This document shows, in pieces, positions 47,601 to 57,329 of a DNA stretch of 64,000 bases (its first letter is position 1; every line of letters starts with the position of its first letter). The DNA is from Neckera pumila (Eukaryota > Streptophyta > Bryopsida > Hypnales > Neckeraceae): positions 46,203,282 through 46,267,281 of the forward strand of contig OZ018409.1 in the NCBI GenBank assembly GCA_963969595.1, in the 5' to 3' direction. The notes under the pieces are model-generated. The model was given only the letters and a program-made list of their open reading frames with translations, ran no database searches and was not told the DNA's origin. Both the position numbers and the translations under genes were made by a program.

Positions 47601-50218
47601 ATCCAAAGATTATATACCAATGGTTCGATTTACTGCACTTATCAATCTTTTTCAATAAAATTTAAAAACAAAAATTTAAAAATTCCTTGAAAAATGGATT
47701 GTAAATTGAATATTATTATTTTCCGCAAATTTATTTTCCTTTGAAACTTAAATTGTTAAATTTTGTTTGTATTTATTTTTTAAAGTCTTTTCGTTTCTTT
47801 ATTTATTCAAGTCGTTTTAAGAGGGTTATTCATGAACAAGAAAATAGTTTTTTGAAGGAAAAGTTCATGAATCCTTAGACGTAAAGAATATTTTAAAGCA
47901 AGTTTAAAAATTTGTGTTGTATAAATGTTATAGATTTAACACAAGAATCTACAAACAATTAGATTGATGGAACATAAATGATTTTGATTGTTAAGGACAT
48001 TGCAATTGTTGTCTTTGAGAGGTTACATTACTAGAAAATTCCTACCAAACCAATAAAAAATCAGCAGTTCTTTATTGTCGCATTGGTAGTTACAATTTGA
48101 TTTATTCAACAACATATTATTATACGTTTAAAGTAGCCTTGCCCACTGCCGAGGCAAATAATTAATTAATTTGAAAATTTTAATATTTGCCATCTCAAAA
48201 AAAAGTTTTTAGAAATTCAATTTTTTGGATAATTGAATAATTGTAGTTTTGCCTTTCATCCAACCTTCAACATAGGTTTTCTACTCTAACACAACTTTTA
48301 GCCTGATACATAAGTCACTTATATAATTTCTAAAGCCACTTAACCCGTAAATGACGGACCCATGACCATTGAATTCAAACTTCATTGCCCATCACTCAAT
48401 TTGCTACAATTTTGCAACTAGACATATATGAAATATATTAATTTATTTTTTAGAGATGAAATTATATATCTTCTTTACATCACAACAAAAAAATTAGACT
48501 TTTGAGAGGAAAATTGATAATTTGAGAATTTTTGAAGAAAAAGTGAAGAAAAATCACATCAAATCGAAAATATTTCAAAAAATCTGAAAAATTCTGAAAT
48601 TCACTATGTGCATATATTACAATGACAAATTTCATGGTGTAAACTCAATTTTTGTAGCATTCTTTAATAATTATCAATATTATAAATTTACTTAAGATTT
48701 TCAAAACACACATAAAAGATGCGAGTTTATATAATATTCAAAAGCAAAATGCATAATTCATAAATATTTTGAAATGTATTCATTGTTAAAATCTAAAATT
48801 TGTAAAGTTTTTCATTTATTAACATTGTTCTAAATTCTTAGTTATAAAGAATTAATAAAAAAATGATAATCTAATTATAGCTTTTAAAAATTGAATATAA
48901 AATCATTTTTTAAAATTTTGAACAAAAAAATACATGAATAAAATAATTGCCTTGATGAATTTATAACAATATAACATTGTCAATTTTTATGGTAATACAA
49001 TAACATACAACTACGTTATTCTCCTTTGGTACTTCAGCTACTACATAGCTTTAAATAATATAGGCATTAAAAAGAATCCAAAGATTAAAATAATTATGTC
49101 ATATTCAATTACAATATTGGTTGAATGGTATGTTGGAGAAAAAATGATGTCCTTCTTTTATTAGCTCCTTGGTAGATTGTTTCAAAAATGGCCATAAAAT
49201 CTTTTTTGTCATTGAGTGCCCAAATTGTCTTGTTACTATTGTTTGTTCTAAGGTCTATTGTTGTTTAACTTTTTGTAGAGAAAAACACAATCATTCATGC
49301 ATAATTATGGAGCTCATATATAATGTTGGAATTGGTTATTTCTATGATATCTACCCAAAATATTGTGGCAAAATTCTTGATTAATGGATACAAGTACTTC
49401 ATCCATCACACAATCACCATGCATGTTAGCATATGTTGTCACCATTATAATCAAACCAAATAATGACAACATCATGCTTTATTTCTTCTTGAATTTTCTT
49501 GCCATTTTGAAGAGTATAGAGATGTTTTGGAAGATATGACATTTTGAAAATTTATAAAATTATTTAACAAAAAAAAGTATCGGTGTAAAAAACACATAAT
49601 GCAAAAGACATACTTAATAAAATTACGGTTTGCAATATGACTTAAATCTATTATTGAATTTTATTTTGAACTTTTATTTCTTTTGGAAAGCAAGAACCTC
49701 TTAGCCAATAGCATAATTTAGTTAATAAAAACCAAACTTTCTTTTTGTTTTTTTTCCTTTGAGTTATGTGGCCAAATATTCTACGGCTTTGTTTGCATAT
49801 ATCCAAAATAATCAACTAAACATTATAAGATTGCTTTGCAAGAGTTGTAATAACGCAACAATAGAGGATTTTTTTTAAGTATCTTTGTCACTGGAACAAA
49901 TAAAATGTTATTTGTCTTTCAGTACCTATATATTTGCATGTTTTTTTACCCATATGATTAGTTGTTGAATGAGTAGGCTTTTAAAAATTTCATCATCTAT
50001 TGTGCACATGTTTGAGTCTTTCGGAGGTTAGTAGTTGATATTTGTGTGTTTTGGTTCTATAATAGATGGAGTACAAATTTAGACAACAAATAAATGCAAA
50101 CATGTCTAATTGGTTTATTTCATCATCAAAAAGTACTTGGATTTGTATACAAGTTCTCTAGCATCTCAATAAAAGAGATTCTCAAAATACACTTCTACAC
50201 ATATTATAGTTTAAAAAC
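44646..50218. other. AT-rich repeat-dominated stretch, no gene
   Basis: No convincing coding frame. Recognisable pieces are 46,490-47,090 (copy of the 30,900 repeat) and 48,340-48,655 (inverted copy of the right end of element G, starting TTAACCCGTAAATGACGG). At about 48,030, TTACTAGAAAATTCCTACC resembles a CACTA-type MITE end but has no partner. Confidence 0.5.
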
Positions 50219-50307
50219 TTGCAATTATGCTTTGCTTCAAAACTTTACTTTTTGGATTTTGACCTAAATCAATCTAAATTGAAGTCCTTAATGGACTCAC
50301 CCCCCAC

Positions 50308-50515
50308 GCCACTCAGTTACTCCTCAATCTCATCAACTAACTCATCCATTTCCGATGCACATGGTACTACGCAAAATGAAGTGCTTAATGGACCTTGGTG
50401 CAAACGTCATTTGATCGACCAGCTCTATTTGCCTTCCATGCCACTCAGTTGTTCCTTGATCTCAACAACTAGCTCAGCCATTTTTGATGCACATAGTACT
50501 ACGCTGACTGGCCAA
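50308..50515. repeat. 132-bp imperfect tandem duplication
   Basis: GCCACTCAGTT-type copies start at 50,308 and 50,440 and share a run ending GATGCACATrGTACTACGC. A frame (50,219-50,632) stays open through both and reads as a duplicated Ser/Thr-rich peptide, but nothing else supports a gene. Confidence 0.6.
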
Positions 50516-50790
50516 GCAACATGGAAAGGAAATTCAACGAGATTAAGCCTGATATATATTGCTTGCGTGCCAGAGCAAGTAATGCGCACTTACCCAACTA
50601 GGATTCACTACATTTACAGTATGGTTTTTTAGAGCTAGCTCCTCGACTGGATTGCATTGTATTTTTTTTCTATTGCCTTGCTTCAAAAAGGTAGGGATGT
50701 AGCAATGTAGCGCTTCCGAAGGGGAAAATGATGCATATATATGCAAATCAATGCAACTAGACGAAATATAATAATAAAAATATGTTATGT

Positions 50791-50922
50791 CACTAGTAGA
50801 AAAACAAGCTATCAATGACTATCCTAAATGACTAAAAAGTGTCCACAATGACTCATTTATAGTCATTGTGGACAATTTTCAGTCATTGAGGATTGTCATT
50901 GATAGCCTATTTTCTACTAGTG
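50791..50922. mobile_element. 132-bp palindromic CACTA-type MITE
   Basis: It starts CACTAGTAGAAAA and ends TTTTCTACTAGTG, with TGT on both sides (50,788-50,790 and 50,923-50,925) as a 3-bp target duplication. Almost the whole element folds on itself: GCTATCAATGACTATCC pairs with GGATTGTCATTGATAGC, and GTCCACAATGACT pairs with AGTCATTGTGGAC. The CACTAGTAGAAA end differs from the CACTATAAGAAA end of the two larger elements, so it belongs to another CACTA family. Confidence 0.92.
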
Positions 50923-50981
50923 TGTGTAAGGCCTGACTATGCAGGCGTCTGATGTCACAGCTACTGTAGTGCGAGCGCACG

Positions 50982-51437
50982 ATGACAATTCTGCACTTTC
51001 AACAGTCAAGTGATCGCTCCAGCAATGAATTAGTTGAGATGGAGATTGTTCTTGAAAGTACTAGAGAGCTTGTGGTGATCCACCGACATGCACGTCTTGT
51101 TTCTGTGAAAATGGCTCTGCAGCTGACGCCAATTGGTTTGCACGTCCTGTACAAATTAGTAGAGGTTCTCAGGGGGTGGCTCAAGACTCTCCCCAAGGGC
51201 ATGATTCAGCACAAGAGGAACGATGAGTTCCTAGACAAGCTTACCATTGATGTAAAACTTATCACGTATGCTTTTACAACAAAGGCGATTAATAAAGCCA
51301 CTTTGGAAGACCTCCACTTGCCGGGGCGGTTGGTGTATATGCCGCTCCTATTGAATTTAGAAACTCATTTAAATAGGCAAAGTAGTCAATCATGCATGAT
51401 GTGCGGTCTTCCAGTTGAGGAGGATAGGAGAGCTTGA
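50982..51437 (+). CDS. Unidentified open frame, possibly a gene or retroelement remnant
   Basis: 151 codons ending in a TGA at 51,435-51,437. The latter part (HKRNDEFLDKLTIDVKLIT, YMPLLLNLETHLN, CMMCGLPVEE) has ordinary protein composition. No motif is recognised and no exon partner is seen. Between it and LTR copy 2, 51,520-51,640 reads LKLCTDYKQSLTRVFDALM, weakly like the start of a gypsy reverse transcriptase. Both may be remnants of an older retroelement. Confidence 0.25.
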   Translation: MTILHFQQSSDRSSNELVEMEIVLESTRELVVIHRHARLVSVKMALQLTPIGLHVLYKLVEVLRGWLKTLPKGMIQHKRNDEFLDKLTIDVKLITYAFTTKAINKATLEDLHLPGRLVYMPLLLNLETHLNRQSSQSCMMCGLPVEEDRRA

Positions 51438-52566
51438 TTGCTACCAACGGACTTGGAGTTATGTCACACTAACTCCAGTTGCGGATACTGGACTCTCATG
51501 TGCATTTTAGCTCTGGTTTTGGAGATGGGTTCTTAAAGTTATGCACGGATTATAAGCAGTCATTGACCAGGGTTTTTGATGCCCTAATGATCAAAGATTA
51601 CTACCAGGCAAAGCCCAAGAACTCGATTGGAGAGTAGTTTTTGTTGATTTCATTTCAGACAATTGGAACCTTTGCTGAGGTTTATTAGCCTTAGATTGTA
51701 CCTGTAGTTTATATATTTAGCCTATTGTTGGAGTGTTCACTTAGGCTCCCAGGTATTGTTGGTGAATTGAATTAATCTAGGTTCATCAATTACTGCTACC
51801 TGTGTACCTGTAGACATTGCTTCTCTCTGAAGCATATTGCATAATAAAATTGCAATTGCATTCAAGATTGTCTCATCGAGTGGTGCACGGTCATTAGACG
51901 TCCCGAACGAATAGGCAAACCGGACCGGATAGACGGACGGTCCACACAACTTTTACAATTTAGGGCGTTGAATTTTTTATAATGTAACTACCAGATTTTA
52001 ATCCAAAAATGCTTGGTGTTGCAACTGGAATTTTTGGTTTTCTTCTGATTGTCTAAATAATGGAACGGAAACAGGTAATTAGGATCCGTATCCGGTTAGA
52101 GGGGCAGAAGGAAACTAGGGATAGGCAACGATAATCCAGTAAGGAGAAAACTGTATTTGATCCGATCAGAATGCTAGTATTCAGGAGCGGAATCACATCC
52201 GGATTTCACCTCAGATCGGATTAGGGTTGGACCGGATCAATAGAGAACCGGACCGGAAAAGGTCATGATGACCTGCCAGGGGTCCTGAGACAATATAAAG
52301 GCTGGTCGCCCTCATTTTCACTCCTTTACTCCCCTCGAGCTCTGGAGCTGACCTTGAGCGCTTTTACGCCTCCGTCCGCGCTAGAGCCGTTGTATGTATG
52401 TGCACTTCCGGCTGAGCAGGTCTGAGAGTGTAGAAAGAGTAAAGAACGTGTGGGTTGCAGGTTTTTGTGTACTTTCCGGTTGAGATCGAACGAGAAGAAG
52501 TGAGGAACGGGACGTGCGGCTAGGAGAGAGTGAGGTAACGATCGGAAAGGATCCAGTGGTCATCTA

Positions 52567-53121
52567 GTGTCCATGCCTCAATTGCGTAAGACCAGATTGG
52601 GCGCGCCCAGTTCCTCCTCTGACGTCAAGCTCCGGAAGATAGTTCAGGTCATTCCTATGGAGGAACCGGCCCGGACTGAGCTCATGGAGGACCTCAACGC
52701 CATGGGGTGCCTAGTCCTAATGGATAAACCCTGGGGGTTTCGAGAGGAGCGGATGGTTAGGGAGATCAAGTGTAAGATGTCGAACGAGTTCGACAATACT
52801 CTCCGGGGCCGCCCGACCGAATGGGAAGAAGAGCGATGGAGGGAAGTGTACAACTTCCGGATGGGAGGTTCTGGTATGGCCGGACGGAAGGACGAATTCA
52901 TCTATGATAAGTTTCATGGGGAGCCGAGCAACAACGACGGGTACGCGGTCGCAGACTGTAAGAGCGACCGGCATCGTAACCTCCTCCAGTTCATGGTTTC
53001 GATCGTCCACTCGGAGAAGCCGACGAGGGTGACGATGACCCTCGGCAACACCATTTTCGGTTCCCTGAGCGGGGAACGGAAGGTGAATTGGGCCCAGATC
53101 TTTTTCGATCTGGTGTCCTAG
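52567..53121 (+). pseudogene. LTR-encoded ORF a, copy 2, truncated by a stop
   Basis: It is homologous to the 222-residue frame of copy 1 but ends at a TAG (53,119-53,121) where copy 1 has CAG (Gln). Downstream the same frame continues to the shared TAG after KTWSV. Most other differences between the copies are conservative, so the protein was probably under some constraint before both copies decayed. Confidence 0.65.
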
Positions 53122-53278
53122 TTGGTGACGAGGATCGGAAAGAGTAAGGCCACTCCTTTGAGTCCCTACCTTTTCCACCTCTACCAGCGGAACCAACTCC
53201 TCACTCAAATGGAGGAGAAGACGTGGAGTGTTTAGGAGTCTATCCTGAAGTACGGAGAGTCGGGTTCGGATGACAAGA

Positions 53279-54055
53279 TGGAGGAGCAAACAAGATGGAG
53301 GAGCAAACCAGATCCGAACCCGAGACAGAAGAGGAAGAAGAGGAGGAGCCATCCCGGTAGAGGAAGCGACAGAAGACGACGCCTCCTCGGAAGAGAGGAA
53401 CCCCCTTGAACCCGCGGTCCACACCAGAACAGGGACCGGAGGTAGAGATGCCGGATCTTGAGGATCCAACCAACCCGTTCAACCAGTTGACGGTTGTTCT
53501 GGGTGGGATACGAGCGGACTGGAAGGTCAAGCGGAGAACTCTCATCACTATCGGGGAGTTGGTGGGTGCACCGGTCAATAGTGAATTGCCGAGTAAGGTG
53601 GGGCAATTCTTGGCTGATCCGGATGAAAACCGGAAACAAGAGGCAGAGATCCGTCGGCTTCAAGGGGAAGTCGACGCTCTGAGGGCTGACATGGTAATCC
53701 TCAAGGAAGACAAGGTAGCAGTCCGGAGATGGCGGAGGCAACCCGGAAGGTGGCTGAGTCAGTGAAGGACACTCTTGGAGAGTCCGGATCCATCGCAGTC
53801 AAGGCGGCATTATTTGACAAAGGGGTGCATGAGGAGAAGAAGGTATCCGGTTCCCGGATAGTTCGGATCCTCAGAGACTTCACCGATCGGGTGGAAGCAT
53901 CTTTAGTGGCAGCACGAGAGGCGGCCAACCGGATGGACGTCAGCAGTCGGAAGCTGACTGGATCCCTGTTTTCCCGGGAAATCCACCTCTCAAACATTTC
54001 GCTGCCAGATTCGTTTGTAGCGGGAGGATCGAATCCGGAGGAGCGCAAGGATTAG
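53279..54055 (+). pseudogene. LTR-encoded ORF b, copy 2, frameshifted
   Basis: Compared with copy 1, a 17-nt tandem duplication (AGATGGAGGAGCAAAC) near 53,280-53,315 shifts the frame, a CAG has become TAG at about 53,353, and one G is lost near 53,725. At about 53,917 it keeps CGA (Arg) where copy 1 has TGA, showing the ancestral frame was longer than either copy now allows. Confidence 0.6.
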
Positions 54056-55343
54056 ACATCCGAGTCAAGGAAGAGTAACCGGAGACCTGGGCCGGGGCAA
54101 CCAATTCAGTTAGATTCATCGCCCGGGTCAGATCTTCCGGATCCAGCTACCGGGGAGCGGAACCGGAACTTGGCGGACGTCTTCAACCAACTGCCCGAGG
54201 AACCTAGAAGTCCTATGCTGGGCGGGGGAGTTGGAGCATAGGGTAGGAAGTTAGTTAGAAATGTAAAGTATTTGTAAGATAGTTAGGACCGGATCAGATG
54301 ATTATCCAGTCTGGCCGGTTAGGATCGGACCCGGATGTCCAGCGTGGATTTCTGGGGTCCTTTTTGCTTTATAATCAAGTGGTATATAAGTCAGCCCCTG
54401 CTTGGGAGCTGGGAGTTTTTTTCACCTCATTTCTACGTACGTCTTCTCTTGGCCTCTTGTTGCGGGTCTCTCCCGTGTGCGGCAGGGTTGTGTGGTGAGG
54501 AGTTAGGAAGGCGCATGTTAGTGTGGGTGTGATTTTTCCCTTTGGCGTTCTTGTTTTGATCTTATGTGCAGGTGAGCGGATTGCAAAAGTGTTGGGAGTG
54601 GATTCCAGTTCCTCAGCAACTCTAAAGTTTAGGATTCCGAGCGAGACAGCCGTTGTTAGGCTAGGCGGATAGGGAGGGATTCCTTAGTTGTGCTAGAACT
54701 CCTGGGTGGGAAATCTGGTCGAGTGTCCGATCTCCTGAGAGATCTCGCCGCCTTAGTGGGCAAACGGAAGAACTTTAGTTAATGTTGGAACGGACGGGTT
54801 CACTTGCAGCCGCCTGGCTTCGCACAGACGGAACGTGGCGCTAAGGTCGTTATAGTATGGAAGGATCGTACGGGGGGTCCTTGTGTGACCGATGATCCGG
54901 AGAGTTTTCTGGGTTGCTGTGAAGGATCAAATTGGGTCCGGGTTAGTGTAGAGAATTGGAGAAGGACGAAGTGGGTCTTTAGCCACTATAATTCACGGAA
55001 GGAGCGACGGGCCTGCCGCTCTCAAAAACAAGGGGCAAACCCTCTGATGGTGAAACAGAGGTAAAACTAAACCAGATGGTAGTAAGAGTGGATGTGAGTT
55101 GATCAGATCAGATCGGAAAGTGGACCGGATCGGAGAAGGAGAAGAGGGTCTGATTATAGTTCTTGGTGTTGTTGTGTTTGAACCGGAAGAAGAAATATAG
55201 GTATTGACTTAGCTTAGAGACTAAATAAGGCTATCTACTTCACAGAATCTCGCGGATTCGATCTTTAGAGTCACTTTGTTATACTTTAAAGTGGTTTTTG
55301 ATAGTATAACTAGAAAATTGCTTACCATGTGCTGCGACATGAC

Positions 55344-55599
55344 TGTTGAAGAACATGTACATATTAGTGTAGACCATGTACATTCAGCCCTAAGAGTAGC
55401 ATTAGTCACTTAGTTAGTCTTAGAGTTCATTAGGTATTGCTCATAGTCAAAGGCAGCCCATAGTGTTTAGTTATCCCACATGGTTTGTGGATAACTAGTG
55501 AAAGGCTTCAAGTATAAGGTCAGCCCACTCATGGGTGTTTGTATCTTTCTACCATCTAAGTAAAGCCTTTCTTCCATTCACTACATTGTAATCTCAATA
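55344..55599 (+). repeat. copia 5' LTR
   Basis: Starts TGTTGAAGAACATG and ends TCTCAATA, directly followed by GGTTATGGGCCCACG, a degenerate form of the initiator-tRNA-Met primer site used by plant copia elements. Its 3' 150 bp recur in direct orientation at 56,808-56,958. Confidence 0.75.
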
Positions 55600-56807
55600 G
55601 GTTATGGGCCCACGCACTTGGGGTTGCGCTTGAGGGAGAAATTCAAATCATTTGGAGGAGATCTTGGAGCTTGGAGGAGCAACCAGCCATTTCTCACTTT
55701 TTCACCTACAAACCATATGGTGTGAGTCATTTTTCAAAAGAAAGCTTTGAGGTGCATTTATAAAAAATTCTTTTAGGGCTTTTGTTGGCTGATTTGTGAG
55801 GTTTTGAGTACAGTTGGGTGAGAGGTTGCTCATGGTAGTAACCAGACCTAATTAGGGCTGGTTGCATGCTCCATAGTTGAGTTTGTGCTTAGAAGTGTAC
55901 ATTGGGAGCCATTAAGGGCTGATTGTGCACTTGGGTGCATTGTTGATTGTGATTATGACAATTGCAATCTAGTGAGAGTCCTTTGTGAGTCTTGGAAGCA
56001 TCATTGAGTTGCTTGAGGTGTTTGCCATCCATTGAGGGCTGATTAGTGCCCTTGTGAGTGAGTGAGGCTGATTTGTGCCCTTATGAGTGAAGGAGGGCTG
56101 ATTTGTGTCTTTTCCTTGGTTATTGTGAGGGAACCAAGGCGTATAGGCTGATGTGTGTGGAGAGCAAGGCCATCATCACGAGTCGAGATGTGACCTTCTT
56201 GGACAATGGAGGAGCTGATCCCAAGCTCTTGGAGATGAACCCAAGTGGGAGAAGTGGAGGACCAACCCAAAAGGTGGGCACAACTCCAAGAGTGCACATT
56301 GAAGATGAAGGAGATGAAGATGAGGAGCAAGGAACGGCAGATGAAGACTTTGTGGAGCCCAAGAAGAAGGTGGCCACACCCCAAGTGAAGAGATCAGCGG
56401 TCCCTTCACTCACAAGGGCACAAATCAGCCCTCTAAGGTTCACAATGTCCACTAATTTGCCTCACTCACTCAAAAGGGCACTAATCAGCCCTCTAAGGTT
56501 CACAATGTCCACTAATTTGCCTCACTCACTCACAAGGGCACTAATCAGCCCTCAATGGATGGCAAACACCTCAAGCAACTCAATGATGCTTCCAAGGCTC
56601 TCAAAAGACTCTCACTAGATTGCAATTGCCACAATCACAATCAACAATGCACCCAAGTGCACAATCAGCCCTCAATGGCTCCAAATATACACTTCTAAGC
56701 ACAAACTCTAAGACTAACTAAGTGTCTAATGCTACTCCTAGGGCTGAATGTACATGGTCTACACTAATATGTAGATGTTCTTCAACACTCCCACTTTGAG
56801 AGTGGTG
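55600..56807 (+). mobile_element. Rearranged Ty1/copia element interior with large inverted repeat
   Basis: The interior contains one pol fragment and is otherwise folded. 56,510-56,788 is an inverted copy of 55,344-55,430 joined to 55,879-56,075, the join falling at a shared GAGTT (microhomology) and omitting about 450 bp. Short tandem repeats occur at 55,990-56,110 (about 29 bp, GGCTGATTTGTGCCCTT) and 56,405-56,540 (60 bp, GGGCACTAATCAGCCCTC). The element as a whole (55,344-56,958) is bounded by ATGAC target footprints, one of them displaced to 25,004-25,008. Confidence 0.7.
56103..56420 (+). pseudogene. Ty1/copia Pol fragment (integrase C-terminus to RT)
   Basis: CLFLGYCEGTKAYRLMCVES followed by KAIITSRDVTFLDN is the highly conserved segment of copia Pol between integrase and reverse transcriptase, followed by the usual acidic linker (DEGDEDEEQGTADEDF). 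Everything upstream and downstream of this ~100-residue piece is missing; the frame then runs into the 60-bp tandem repeats. Confidence 0.85.
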
Positions 56808-56958
56808 AAAGGCAGCCCATAGTGTTTAGTTATCCCACATGGTTTTTGGATAACTAGTGAAAGGCTCCAAGTATAAGATCAACCCACTCATGGGTGTTTG
56901 TATCTTCCTACCATCTAAGTAAAGCCTTTCTTCCATTCACTACATTGTAATCTCAATA
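56808..56958 (+). repeat. copia 3' LTR, truncated at its 5' side
   Basis: Direct copy of 55,446-55,599 (AAAGGCAGCCCATAGTG to CTCAATA). Its first ~100 bp are missing and replaced by the inverted arm ending at 56,788. The next five bases, ATGAC, are the target duplication. Confidence 0.75.
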
Positions 56959-57329
56959 ATGACACAAGCACAAGTTAGCCATCAAGCAAACACATTTGAT
57001 AGATAGAGTCTGAAATAACACCACCGGGAACTGCATTTGTCCTCTATGGCAATAGCAACAGCATCCGCATGTACTCCTGGATGCTGGTGAGCCGCCGTGC
57101 AAGTCTCAAGGGACATTGCATTTGAGTCTACTTGGTAGTGACCTTATGCAATACAAGACAATATGTACCTCATGGATATATCACCATGCCTTCCTACATT
57201 TAGTGACGTTGAGAATGTACTGTTTTCAATGTGGGTGGTCAAAAGAGTTTGGTTGCCGGCATGCACCTAGAAGCCAACAAATCTATAGTATGCTCACGTC
57301 GCACTCATGTCCTCCAAACCTTTCTTTGA

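Larger units (their letters stand above)
52017..55339 (+). mobile_element. 3.3-kb gypsy LTR, copy 2 (plus orientation)
   Basis: It begins TGTTGCAACTGG and ends GCTGCGACA; its length (3,323 bp) and sequence match copy 1 (3,319 bp) throughout, including the TATA box (52,294-52,299), the GGTCATGATGACC palindrome and both ORFs. No PBS or gag follows and no polypurine tract precedes it, so it stands as a solo or recombinant LTR. Its own flanks do not match each other (CTTGG versus TGACT), but its right flank matches the outer flank of copy 1. Confidence 0.93.

Noticed and set aside
51520..51640. Possible gypsy reverse transcriptase remnant (LKLCTDYK...)
   Set aside because: Only one short stretch resembles the family and neighbouring blocks are missing. 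Mentioned under the 50,982 entry but too weak for its own feature.
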